Shown: piece by piece, positions 46,551-56,449 of the stretch
How positions within the stretch are numbered: the stretch's first letter is position 1
How the letters are laid out: each line of letters begins with the position of its first letter
DNA from: Allolobophora icterica
Taxonomy: Eukaryota; Annelida; Clitellata; Crassiclitellata; Lumbricidae
Assembly: GCA_963556255.1 (NCBI GenBank)
Contig: OY744613.1
Location: 47,459,546-47,523,545, forward strand
Reading direction: 5' to 3'
Length of the DNA: 64,000 nucleotides
Made by a program: the position numbers and the translations under genes
Notes under the pieces: generated by a model
The model's input: the letters and a program-made list of their open reading frames with translations, nothing else
Database searches by the model: none
What the model was told of the DNA's origin: nothing

Positions 46551-47227
46551 GGTATCTAAACGAATTAATGATTTAGAATGAAATTTAATCACAAACTATC
46601 AATATCACTACCACAGCCTTTCACCACTTATATAGTTTTGTCCTTTTTTAAAATTAATCTTAAAACTTATCTGGTTTTGAAATTACCACTTATCCTTTCC
46701 ACAGAGTTTAGTAGTATTCTGATAGTATTCAGTTATTTTTGAAATTCGGTTACTCGCTATTTGCATTTTCCTTTTGCGTTTTTGAAATAATGCTGCCGAC
46801 TGCAGTTGTTTTACAATGTTTACTAACTATGAACATATTATACGATTATCCGGCAAATAAAATACAATGTTTAATTGTTTAATTTGATTGTTATTAAAAC
46901 CTAAACTTCTACTGCGCACAAAAAGCTCGCAAGATAACGTTAATAGCATAGGCCCAGCCTAATGATACTAATGGTAGGCTAATTATAACACAGGCCTAAT
47001 ATGTAGGCTAGGCCCAATACATGTATGTACACTGTACTGTATACGCACGAGTCAGCGACAGTCGCAAGTCGAGCAATAAAATATTTCAGGAATTGTTTTA
47101 AATGTGCAATGATGAAAGCCTGTTAACCGCTGTTTGTGCGGGAAATGAATTGTAATTTATAATTAGTTATTATTTGTATACGCCCAGGCGCCGCTCGCCA
47201 TGTGCTGTGATAAATTTTCCTCAAAAC
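46551..47227. other. inner right part of the composite, no gene
   Basis: AATATCACTACCACA near 46605 matches 36118-36132 on the left side of the composite. Nothing else is recognised. Confidence 0.3.
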
Positions 47228-47345
47228 ATGCCTGAAATGTTTTATTATCTAATAAAATAGATTTCTTGCAATAAAAAGTTTAATTATCTAATAAAATAGA
47301 TTTCATGCAATAAAATGTTTAATTATCTAATAAAATAGATTTCAG
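47228..47345 (+). repeat. 45-bp tandem repeat, three units
   Basis: ATTATCTAATAAAATAGATTT followed by a TTGCAATAAAA-like spacer occurs three times in succession. Confidence 0.85.
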
Positions 47346-47834
47346 TATATAGCTAAAAAGGATAATTACAAAATACAGTGAAAGTGAAAATCCAGAAAAG
47401 GTTAAAGAAAAAGGTCATAAACTGTATCAAATGAAATTGTATATGTAACACGATCGTCATGTAATATGTTAGAGAAAATAGCATATCGAAAATTAAGTGA
47501 CCAAAGGCGGCATTTTGGGCCCTCGCCCCGGGCGGCATTTCAGCTCCGTACGCCACTGGTGGAGAATTAGTGGAGTAGTCCACATCTCCACTCCAATGGA
47601 GGTATACATGTGCCGAGCTTCCGCACTTAAACTCAAGCAAATCGTGTATTGGACCATATTCGTGAAACAGTCTTCCATTGCATTCACGATTCGCAGTAAA
47701 AATCGCCTTAACTTATACTTTCCATTTACATACTGTTGCACTCGACCCTACGCAAAACATTCTTTAAACTGTTTTAAAACGCACATTTGTTACATCCGTC
47801 TGCTTAACGCTTTGTGAGGTACTGATATATTACT

Positions 47835-48050
47835 ATGATGCATGCATGCATGCATGCATACATACATACATACATACATACATACATACATACATACATA
47901 CATACATACATACATACATACATACATACATACATACATGCATGCATGCATGCATGCATGCATACATACATACATACATACATACATACATACATACATA
48001 CATACATACATACATACATTCATACATACATACATACATACATACATACA

Positions 48051-48084
<34 letters not shown>

Positions 48085-48370
48085 CATACATACATACATA
48101 CATACATTCATACATACATACATACATACATACATACATACATACATACATACATACATACATACATACATACATCACCTTGTCACCTTGTGCTGTCAGC
48201 TCGTGGAGCTCTAGCGATCGTCCTGGTGAACACACTCCACCGTCTCCTATTCGATGACAAGTCTCTCAATTCATACATACATACATACATACATACATAC
48301 ATACATACATACATACATACATACATACATACATACATACATACATACATACATACATACATACATACAG
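47835..48370 (+). repeat. (ACAT)n microsatellite, two arrays around a 95-bp spacer
   Basis: The arrays span about 47854-48173 (with an ATGC-type block near 47937-47962) and 48273-48369. The spacer has CACCTTGTCACCTTGTGCTG and CATTCGATGACAAG-like sequence. ORFs here are repeat artefacts. Confidence 0.93.
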
Positions 48371-48599
48371 TAGTCTACACACCTAAGCTTAAATTATGAA
48401 GTCAGCTTCTGCACCCAAGCAACCAACGTCTATAATAGCCCAAGTGTGTCGCATTTCTAAGCAAAACTGAACAATTTAATGAAGAAAGTGAGTTTCATTA
48501 TATATTTAGTGGCAACAACAGTTCAATAGGTCTGAGTAACATGGATTTATTTACGCAATGCCTTGACCCTCAGGCTACCAAGGTTTTTTGTGCAATCGT
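48371..48599 (+). repeat. dispersed repeat, copy R, with piggyBac-like CCCTCAGGCTACC end
   Basis: It is nearly collinear with 35631-35830 (CCTAAGCTTAAA, GCACCCAAGCAACCAACG, GTGTGTCGCATTTCTAAGC, CAATAGGTCTGAGTAACATGG). It ends with TTGACCCTCAGGCTACCAAGG, which is also at 35818 and, as TTAACCCTCATGCTACCAAGG, at 26069. Confidence 0.7.
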
Positions 48600-48765
48600 C
48601 GAGACCAAGGTCTTGGTCTCGAGTGCACTCGAGTTCGTTTTTTAAAGTCTTGGTCTTGGTCTTGGTCTTGGGACCAAAGGTCTTGGTCTTGGTCTTGAGG
48701 TTCAAAGTCTTGGTCTTGGTCTTGGTCTTGAGGTTCAAAGTGTTGGTCTTGGTCTCGCAGTCATT
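48600..48765 (+). repeat. GGTCTTGGTCTTGG minisatellite, left array
   Basis: Units of GTCTTGGTCTTGGTCTTG separated by AGGTTCAAA repeat several times after GAGACCAAGGTCTTGGTCTC. The same units recur at 50611-50740 in the same orientation. Such arrays form the subterminal part of a hAT family; the relic at 48780-49137 supports that. Confidence 0.8.
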
Positions 48766-48779
48766 TAACAAAACTTAAG

Positions 48780-49137
48780 AATTTAAAATTTATCAAGACT
48801 GTTTCCATCATAGCCTACGACAAATACCTAGGAACGGATACAAGTCTTGTTGGTCAGGAAAACCCATTGGCAGCAGCAACTAAGTTATGCTGTGTCTGGA
48901 AGCCCTGCCGAGACTTCTTCTGAAGCCAGACTGTCTGATAAACCATGAAAGGATTTAAAAAAGGCTCACGATCTGTACATTAAAAAGATATTGTGTGTGC
49001 CAGCGACTTCAGCACCTTTGGAAAGTATTTTTTCACATGGTGGAATTTTTATGAGGCCCCTCAAGGCACGTCTTGGTCAAAAAAATTCTGATCGAATTGG
49101 TTTTATAATATACAAAAGGCATGAAGGACTTCTGTAA
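48780..49137 (+). pseudogene. hAT transposase C-terminal dimerisation domain, relic
   Basis: About 48990-49137 reads LCVPATSAPLESIFSHGG, FMRPLKARLGQKNSD and then a stop. This is the characteristic hATC phrase (VPATSAPVERVFS, then MRPxRARM). Upstream frames are broken and the catalytic domain is missing. Confidence 0.75.
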
Positions 49138-49141
49138 ATAC

Positions 49142-50525
49142 GAATTCGGAATTCTCTGCAGTCTGCATTTAATGTTAAGCTTGATAGCTCTCTCTCCTTC
49201 AAAGATCACATCTCTAACCTTACACGTGTTTCCTACTTCCACTTAACCCTATGACGCACACCTGGGGTCTACTGGACCCCAGCGATGGCAGTTTCTTGAT
49301 TACTACGTCGACGCAAATAGTAAAAATCTGATATATTTCTAATTCCTCAGCTATTCATCCTCCTACGTTTGTGGATAACTTTGAAGAGATTAATGTGTTT
49401 GGTTAAAGAGTAAAAAAAATAAGATAGACACCTCGGGCATATTTAGCATACCTGGGGTCCAACAGACCCCAGGCTGTAACATTGATAGTCTCATAACGCA
49501 TTGACTATTGCATAATCCCGGTTACGTCAATAATGGAAAGACTTGTACTTCCATGGTACAAAACTGGAAAAAACATAACGATAGACAACTCGGCTTTGAC
49601 CAGCAATCAACATTTCAGGCAGCACCACAAGCCCGGTAAAAAGCGCTGTGTAATCGGTCTGCGTACGTTTGAATAACTGATTATTGTTCATCACAATAAA
49701 AAATTTCTTACAGTGAATATAACATTATGCCATGATCCAAACATGTTGCATAACTGCATGCACTCTCTCCCACCTAAACTAGGATCATTCATTTCCATGT
49801 TCTATTAAAACTGTAGAACTGGGGGCCGTGTTATCGATGGGGTCCAATAGACCCCAGGTGTGCTAAATGTGTTGGCTCGAAAGGTGTGCGTCATAGGGTT
49901 AAGGCGTCTCAGGGCTGTTCTACGATCTGTCTCATCCTTTGTTTTCACCACGCTGGTCCATGCTTTCATTTGCTCCATAATTGACTACTGCAATTCCCTT
50001 CTTATCGGACTTCCTAAGTTCCGTTTCATGCCTCTGCAGTCAGTCCTAAATGTAGCTGATGGATTTATAGCACGTTTGCCGCGGTACTCACGCATTTCGT
50101 CCTTCATGTTTGAGCAACTGCACTGACTTCCTCTCTCTGCACGTATTAAGTTTAAAATCCTCATTCTGGTGTCCAAGACACAGCGGGTTATCGCCCATAA
50201 ATTTTAATTGATGTAGTTCACCGGCCTCTTTCTGTCTCCTCGCATCGTCCACTTCTCTCCTCGAACAGACTGGATTATTTAGTTCCTCATACTAGAACAG
50301 CTATGGCGCAGTCCCGATCTTTTGCCTCAATTGGTCCCTCTCCCTGGAATACACTGTCTCCTTCTACTCGCTCTCAAATTTTAATTGGTAACATGTCTTT
50401 TTCTTTTTGCTTTTCTCAAAAACCTATTTCTTTTCTTGTGGCCTTGCGCACTGGGAGTGCTTCTGAACTGTTTACCCTACTAGAGGCGCTTTATAAGTGT
50501 TTAAACACAATACAAAAAGTTAATT
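49142..50525 (+). mobile_element. L2-like LINE C-terminus, split by a MITE
   Basis: 49142-49246 reads LDSSLSFKDHISNLTRVSYF. After the MITE the frame continues RRLRAVLRSVSSFVF, HAFICSIIDYCNSLL and FKILILVSKTQR. A last piece (50303-50470) reads SFASIGPSPWNTLSPSTRS. The 3' end has CTAGAGGCGCTTTATAAGTG. Removing the MITE with one TTAA restores the frame. Confidence 0.78.
49247..49898. mobile_element. piggyBac-like MITE, TTAA target, CCCTATGACGCACACC ends
   Basis: The ends CCCTATGACGCACACC and GGTGTGCGTCATAGGG are perfect inverted repeats flanked by TTAA on both sides (49243-49246, 49899-49902). Subterminal TGGGGTCTACTGGACCCCAG and GGGGTCCAATAGACCCCAG repeat. No transposase. Confidence 0.9.
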
Positions 50526-50610
50526 TACCTGAATAGGGAGTATTCCGACTTGACAAGTTTTTACCTTCCTTTTGTAAAGAAAAGAAGTCTTGGACTGAAT
50601 GTGATTTTTT

Positions 50611-50745
50611 GGGTCTTGGTCTTGGTCTCGAGGTTCAAAGTCTTGGTCTTGGTCTCGAGGTTCAAAGTCTTGGTCTTGGTCTTGGTCTCGAGGTTCAAAG
50701 TCTTGGTCTTGGTCTTGAGGTTTAAGGTCTCGATAACAAGACTGC
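50611..50745 (+). repeat. GGTCTTGGTCTTGG minisatellite, right array
   Basis: Units GTCTTGGTCTTGGTCTCG plus AGGTTCAAA repeat about four times and end in AAGGTCTCGATAACAAG. Confidence 0.85.
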
Positions 50746-51790
50746 ATATCTTGCAATACAGCATTCGATTCACCATTCATTTCTGACAAGAATTGTGTAT
50801 TTTGTTGTAAAATATATGAATGTATCTCGAAATTATATATTTTTTAACAAAGGCACCGGTCCATTTAGCGATATTTCATATTATCCCGAACAACTTGTAC
50901 TTTTTGTTTAAAACATATAACTGATGTGGGCTTTGTGTGTCAATCCCTCTGTCTGTCTGTCTGACCGTCCGTCCGTCTGTCCGTCTGGCTTTGCATGTGT
51001 ACCTCTATCTCGGTAGTGCCCAATGTTCGTGGGCGGGACCAATTTCGGGCGCCTGTGAGAGCGTTCATCGACACACAGAACTGGGAAATTACATGCATAG
51101 ATATAAGAAATGTGCTAAATGCTGTGTTGGCCTACACCTTTACTGTTTCGCTGTTTTTATACACAATAATTACCTACATAAAAGAATTCCGGTGTAACAG
51201 TATTGACTTTTGCTAGCTATTAGCCATTTTCACCAGCATTTACATAATTGCATTTGGACAGATGTGCTAACCGCTGGTTTTGACATTTCTATATGTTACT
51301 GTTCATCTGTTTATATGTTACTTTTCATTGAAATGTTGCAGTTTTTTACTTGAATAACATGTCACTGCTGTAGTGTGAGTCATATTTCACGTACTTTCAT
51401 TTTAAAAAAAACCTGTGACCGGTAGTGTCCACTGTCCCTTTGTAGGGACAAGAATTTCCATGCGTATATTTCTATTCAACGTTGTCCGCAGAATTTTTCC
51501 ACATTTTTCCCTTAAAACCAGGGCTGTAGTGGTAAAATTAGAGGTGAGTATACGCTACCGGTTAGTTTTCCGAAACTAATTAGAGGTGAGTATACGCTAA
51601 TGGTTAGTTTTCCGAAACTAATTAGAGATTTGTACAAATATTTTTTGAGGTGAGTATACGGTCTCTAGAGGTGGGTATACGCTGTATACCCGCGTATACG
51701 CTCGACTACAGCCCTGCTTAAAACAATCCCCATTATCTACCAACTCAAAGAATTTCATACAGTTTTGCCACCATGGGCATTAATGGGTTA
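50746..51790. mobile_element. piggyBac-like MITE remnant with GGCATTAATGGG|TTAA right end
   Basis: 50746-50870 resembles 26150-26270 (TTGCAATACAGCATTCGATTC, AACAAAGGCACCGG). The right end is CATGGGCATTAATGGG plus TTAA at about 51787-51790. The left end may be CCCTCAGGCTACCAAGG at 48558, with the hAT/LINE complex inserted between. A short (CTGT/CCGT)n run lies at 50945-50990. ORFs at 50937-51216 are not convincing genes. Confidence 0.4.
51529..51716 (+). mobile_element. hAT-type MITE, CAGGGCTGTAGT family, copy 3
   Basis: It has CAGGGCTGTAGT and ACTACAGCCCTG ends and an exact 8-bp duplication CTTAAAAC (51521-51528 and 51717-51724). Confidence 0.9.
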
Positions 51791-52552
51791 AATGTCAGTT
51801 GTCACTACAATGAACATTGAACATCGTAAATCACTGCAACACCGATTTCTATCGTATTAGAAAATGTTTAACGACATCTTATTGTTGTCAAGGCCGTACG
51901 GTTGACGTCTGCCATAACTTAATTTTACACGTGTAGCCCTATAGAAAATTTGATATTACGCTAATCAATACTTAGCCTAAAAATGAAACTGGCTGCTATC
52001 TGGCGAAGGACAATGCTATAATTATCGAGAGTGAAAATCTCCACCTCTTGAATGCCTGCTAAAAGTAATCTGACCTTTCGTCACTATCGGCCTTACAACG
52101 CTTACCATACCTTACGAAGAAAAACTTAATGTAGGCCTAACTGTTTTCTGGCACCTAGCGACATCTATGAAAACTCGACATCTCCAGCAATACCAGAAAT
52201 GTTTTTGATTTTGTGTAGCTGCATAAGAGAATCCAATTACTGGCGTCAAACTCTGTAGCCACTTGGCATAGCCTATCAACCGCGGCGTATGACGCCGGAC
52301 ACAGCCTTCTTTATTCTTTGATCTCAACACCTAAAATACCTAAATACATACAGACATGCGCAAATTCGTAGTCTCGTACACACACGTACGTACTTACTTG
52401 CCAACTTACACGTAGAAAGATAATGAAGAAAACGAAATACTAATCTTACAGTCCAGTTCGCTAGAGGCGCTAGAGGCACATAAAATCTTGAAATTCTTTC
52501 TACCTTGCCAAAGATAAAGGCCTCCATATTTTCAAGTTTAGAGCAATCTCGT

Positions 52553-52640
52553 AATCGTAATCGTAAACTCAAATTTCACCAGCTTACTCACGAGCGCTGC
52601 GTCGTATCAGAGAGGTCTCCAGAGATCGATATCAAGCTTT
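52553..52640 (-). mobile_element. (GATTAC)n-type LINE 3' tail, reverse
   Basis: CGTAATCGTAATCGTAAACTC followed by ACGAGCGCTGCGTCGTATCAG is the reverse complement of 25380-25500. Confidence 0.6.
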
Positions 52641-53708
52641 AGTGGAATGAGTCATTTTATCCGTTGATGAATATAATCATGATGAAGAATCCAATGCGAC
52701 TCAGTCTGCACTTGTGGCAGGTATGCAAAAGCGTATAATCTTTCTAAACTTGCCCAGATCTGTATCGTGCATACGTAAGTGGGCAGTGAAAGCAGTAACG
52801 AGATTGAGTAAAACAGAGACATAGGTAGAGTGAGGCAGACAGACAAAAATAAAGAATGTCCCTAATAATGTGAATGATGTCTCGATTGTTATTACTGTGG
52901 TGAGACTTTTACTGTTCAAGGCTAATCGCTTTTAACTTATTATTATTATTATCATACAACCCATAAGTTCCTCGCATAGACTGAATTCCAATAGGTCTAA
53001 AGCACTGCATCATCATACGCCGATCGACATCTCTTACTTCTGCATTCGGGTAGCAGACATCTGGGACAGATATCAGCTACGATCGTCATTTAAAAATCAA
53101 CTACAATTAAGCCCATAATTAATGCATCCACACATGAACTCGAATACATGCCTACTTACTTGCTTACTTGGTACCTTGCAAGTATAATAGATATCCAATA
53201 GTCCGCATAATAAGACGTAGTTTAAAAAAAGAGTGCTCCTGTATAGTAATGCTCATGAAAGGCAATACTGTAGATTTACTGTACGGGTTGTAAAAGTTTA
53301 TGCCGTATTCAAGAGCAGTCGTATAATATTTAACATCAGATCCTAATAATTAATGCATTCAACAGTGAACAAGATCAAACAAAGCACGTAAAGGCTGTGC
53401 TGATAACAAAGGTCGCAGTCAATTGACTTTCATGTGGATACATTTCGCCATTACAAAGTGCTTTTAATAGACGTCCTTTAATACATTGTAAACATCCTGC
53501 TAAAACCCTAAGTAACTTCCTGTTTAGATTGATTTAGAGCAGGTAACTCGCTCTTTCGCGTTTCAACTTCACTGTAGAAGACAAACCTAACCGATTATGG
53601 ATCATACAGCAAACTATCATCTTACTTTTGGCCATAATATGTTCAAGAATAGGAGTACTATAACTCTTGTCAGAAAGAAAGTTTCAGGTATGAGATTATC
53701 CAATATAC

Positions 53709-54037
53709 CAGCGGTTCTCAACCTGTGGTCCGCGGACTACTGGTGGTCCGCGGCCATATGCCTGGTGGTCCGCGAGCAAGGCCTACAATTTATATTTTTT
53801 TACAATTAAAGACATACAAACAGACAGATTTTCTGAATTTTTTTAAATTTATGTTTTGTTTCAATCGCTAGAATCGGCTAGATGCCAGTAGGCCATATGA
53901 AACTAATAATACGCGAATTTATGGGAAAATTTTCTTTTGTACTAAATGTGCCAGTGGCACAATTTTTAATGGTGGTCTGCGACCAAGACACAAAAGTTAT
54001 AAGTGGTCCTTGAGTCTCAAAAGGTTGAGAACCGCTG
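53709..54037. mobile_element. hAT MITE, CAGCGGTTCTCAACC ends
   Basis: The ends CAGCGGTTCTCAACC and GGTTGAGAACCGCTG are perfect inverted repeats with an exact 8-bp duplication CAATATAC (53701-53708 and 54038-54045). GTGGTCCGCGG words are subterminal. It is non-coding, 329 bp. Confidence 0.95.
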
Positions 54038-54354
54038 CAATATACGGTGCTGCATTTGCAACAGTTGCTATTAAGTGCATGGCACATTATATGTAAGAAA
54101 GTAGCAAAGTTCATAGGCGTAAGGGAAATTTACGTGGGAGGGGGGGTCGCAAGAGTTTACTTCTGCCTCAGAGACATCCTTCTCATTCCACCGAAAAACA
54201 CGAACGCTCAATTTAGAAGGGGAATGCCCTCTGAACTCCCGCCTCCTAAGCTAATGGCAAGATTGATGGACCACAAACGAGGACATATTTAAGGAAATAT
54301 TAAATTTGATAAACTCACTATTTTTTAACTGAATCGTCTTTGAATCGTCTGTAG

Positions 54355-54590
54355 GGGGCCCGAAAGCGCATTGGATAACATCTGGCGTAGAGTGCGAGAG
54401 GTACAGAGATCGATTCCCACAGGCAAACATGATTTGTAGGCTGCAATTTGCGCCTTGTATTGCAGGATGTCTGTTCTGTTAGTAGTTAAGGTTTATCGCA
54501 TTTATAACATGTACATGTACAGCGCAGTGCGTTTGCAGGCGCTTAATTAAAGAATAAATATTATTATTATTATTATTATTTCTAACTGAA
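54355..54590 (+). mobile_element. tRNA-derived SINE with (ATT)n tail
   Basis: The head GCGCATTGGATAACATCTGG and GAGATCGATTCCCA resemble tRNA A and B boxes about 35 nt apart. The body runs to an L2-like end GCAGGCGCTTAATTAAAG, then AATAAATATTATTATT repeats. There is no complete cloverleaf. Confidence 0.5.
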
Positions 54591-54775
54591 TCAAGTATTG
54601 AGTAAAATTACTTGACAACTAAAAGTGATGCTACAAATAAAAAAATATCCATCGAATTAAGTGACATAATTCAATATCAAATAAGCAACGTAGTTAAACT
54701 ATGATGTACGCACAAACTGAAAAATGTAAAAATACGAAATCATTGTTTGGTGCTGCGCTGTAGATTTGATCGAAT

Positions 54776-54950
54776 TCAGGTTTGAGATAAATGATTCATA
54801 TAAAGAGGAGGTTTAGAAGTCAGTTTTTCGTAGGTGGTCGCTTGCGAATCAGTGGTACGATTAAGTTCTTCGTATGTGGCTGGTGCTGACGCTTCATTCG
54901 AATGATCCAGTATTTCAGGTTGTAGAATTTCCCTGTTGTTTTAAATGCAT
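54776..54950 (-). pseudogene. terminal exon of an Ig-receptor paralogue, ITAM-like tail, frame-disrupted
   Basis: Read from the acceptor CATTTCCAG (ending at 54951 on the - strand), the first residues (DAFKTTG) follow the paralogue at 58267-58439. After about 20 nt the homologous frame moves by one base. In that frame it reads PEILDHSNEASAPATYEEL, NRTTDSQATTYEKL and KPPLYMNHLSQT to TGA at 54776-54778. The two YxxL motifs are 10 residues apart, and LYMNH holds a YxN site. The indel means the exon as written would not splice into the tail frame. Confidence 0.6.
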
Positions 54951-55674
54951 CTGGAAATGTGCAGCGTAAAACAACGTAATGTTACGCTTTTTACGAAAGT
55001 GGGAGAGATTTTGGCGTTCATTTCGCCTAAAATTTCTGTGACCTTTTCTTCAAACATCAAGATATTTTAAAATGAACCTCATGCCGTACAAATTTCTGCT
55101 GACATTTCTTGCTCATCTGTTGACTTTCTGCATCAATCGGTGAATGATTTCAGTTAATTCCCTTTCAAAATAAAAAATCGCTGGAGAAGCCCAGTCGAAA
55201 TTTAACAAAGAAGGCCATCCGATATGTAGGCCAAGCGTCAGAGAAGCTAGGCTACGTACAATCAATCCAGCCTTGTACCATTTTAGCCTTTAAACAAAAC
55301 AGTTTAGTTTGTGGATACCTAGCCAGACTTAAAGCAACTACATAGCCATTCTTGTGTATTACATAAAGCCGTAATTTATCAAAACATGGAAAATGCACCT
55401 ATGTCCCTTTATTATTGAGTTGGGCCGTGGCTCTAAGATCATCTGCGAGGATTACTTTGACTAAAAGGCCTACAAAGTTAAAATATAAGTTCCTTCAACT
55501 TTGCTTATGGAAGGCCATGTTTAACCCTCGAATGCCCAAGGGGGGTCCGACCGGACCCCAGACCCGCTTTTACACGGATAACTTTAGAACGGCTAGAAAT
55601 TTGTAAAAATGGTTTTAGGACATCCTAAAGCCTTCAATTGGGCTTCGTATGGTACATTTTGCGTGATTATTCTA
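54951..55674. other. no coding exon recognised
   Basis: A piggyBac-like left end may lie at 55521 (TTTAACCCTCGAATGCCC, then GGTCCGACCGGACCCC), similar in style to the element at 49247 but without a visible partner. Upstream exons of the 54.8 kb tail were not found. Confidence 0.3.
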
Positions 55675-56062
55675 CCACCCTGTAGCCCACAACCACAGCA
55701 TATACCAAGGACATCCCCAAGATATAGGGCTGATGGTCATACTGGCACATGGTATAACAGCCCAGAAATTATTTTTTTAGCGCACGTTATTTTGACATAT
55801 CATATTATCAGTCGATTGCAAATTGAATTTAGATTATAACAAGCCAAATCCAGTTAAAATATTTCATTCCTGTACCCCACAACCATAGCATATACCAAGG
55901 ACACCCAAGATATGCGGCGGATGGTTTACCAACCCAGAAATAACTTTTAACGCAGGTTATTGTGAAATACCGTATATCAGTTGAATGTAAATTGAATTTG
56001 GATTATAATAAGCCAAATCCCGTTAAAATATTCCAATCCTGTACCCCACAACCAGGCAACAA
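55675..56062 (+). repeat. about 180-bp tandem repeat, two full units
   Basis: TGTAGCCCACAACCACAGCA / TGTACCCCACAACCATAGCA, then CATATACCAAGGACA, CAACCCAGAAATAA and AAGCCAAATCCCGTTAAAAT, repeat in order. A third unit starts at about 56039. Confidence 0.8.
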
Positions 56063-56342
56063 CTACATGCGTACAATTGAATACCTGCGAAAAATCCCGA
56101 AATTGCAGAACACTACAAACGAGTATTAAAGTTCAAATAAAGTTTCACCAGGTGGCGCTATTGTAAAATACCATATAGGCCTATTGCATCGTGATAATGT
56201 AGGCCTACTAAACACTAACTTAGTGTTGATTTATACTATTAGGTGTTTTAGTTAAGTTTAAATCAATTACTCTAAGCTTGAACTTCGATTAGATCGTGTC
56301 TAATGTGTCATTCGATGTTGATTTAAAATTCATTTATAAAAA

Positions 56343-56440
56343 AAAGCGTTACGTAACGTTCATCTCCATTCACCCACCCACGTAACGTTACGTAACGTTT
56401 TCAAGGACCCCACCCACCCATCCTCGAGCGTTACGTAGGC
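56343..56440. repeat. ACGTAACGTT palindrome cluster
   Basis: GCGTTACGTAACGTT occurs at 56346. ACGTAACGTTACGTAACGTT follows about 36 bp later, beside CACCCACCCA blocks that occur twice. It looks like a small element with repeated ends. Confidence 0.4.
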
Positions 56441-56449
56441 CCTAATTAT

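Larger units (their letters stand above)
35974..47558. mobile_element. possible 11.6 kb composite element with CAGTGGCGTAC ends
   Basis: CAGTGGCGTACCGAAGG at 35974 and CCGTACGCCACTG ending at 47558 are inverted. Both continue inward with CGCCCCGGGCGGCA. Flanks TTGGAGAA (35966-35973) and GTGGAGAA (47559-47566) match at 7 of 8 positions. Everything between may be later insertions into one original element. The alternative is two separate half-copies in opposite orientation. Confidence 0.5.
52000..54775 (-). repeat. duplicated 3' flank of a receptor-tail exon, left copy
   Basis: Landmarks match 56450-58266 in order: GCACCTAGCGACATC / CCACCTAGCGAGAGCC; GTAGAGTGAGGCAGACAGACA / GTAGTGAGGCAGACAGACA; TTCCTCGCATAGACTGAATTCC / TTCCTCGCAATCCTTTGATCC; CTTCCTGTTTAGATTG / CTTCCTGTTTTAAAGAC; CAGCAAACTATCATC / TAGCAAACTATATTGC. 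It also contains a LINE tail (52553-52640), a hAT MITE and a SINE. Confidence 0.6.

Noticed and set aside
48547..50789. LVLVLV / KTKTKT ORFs
   Set aside because: Readings of the GGTCTTGG minisatellite.
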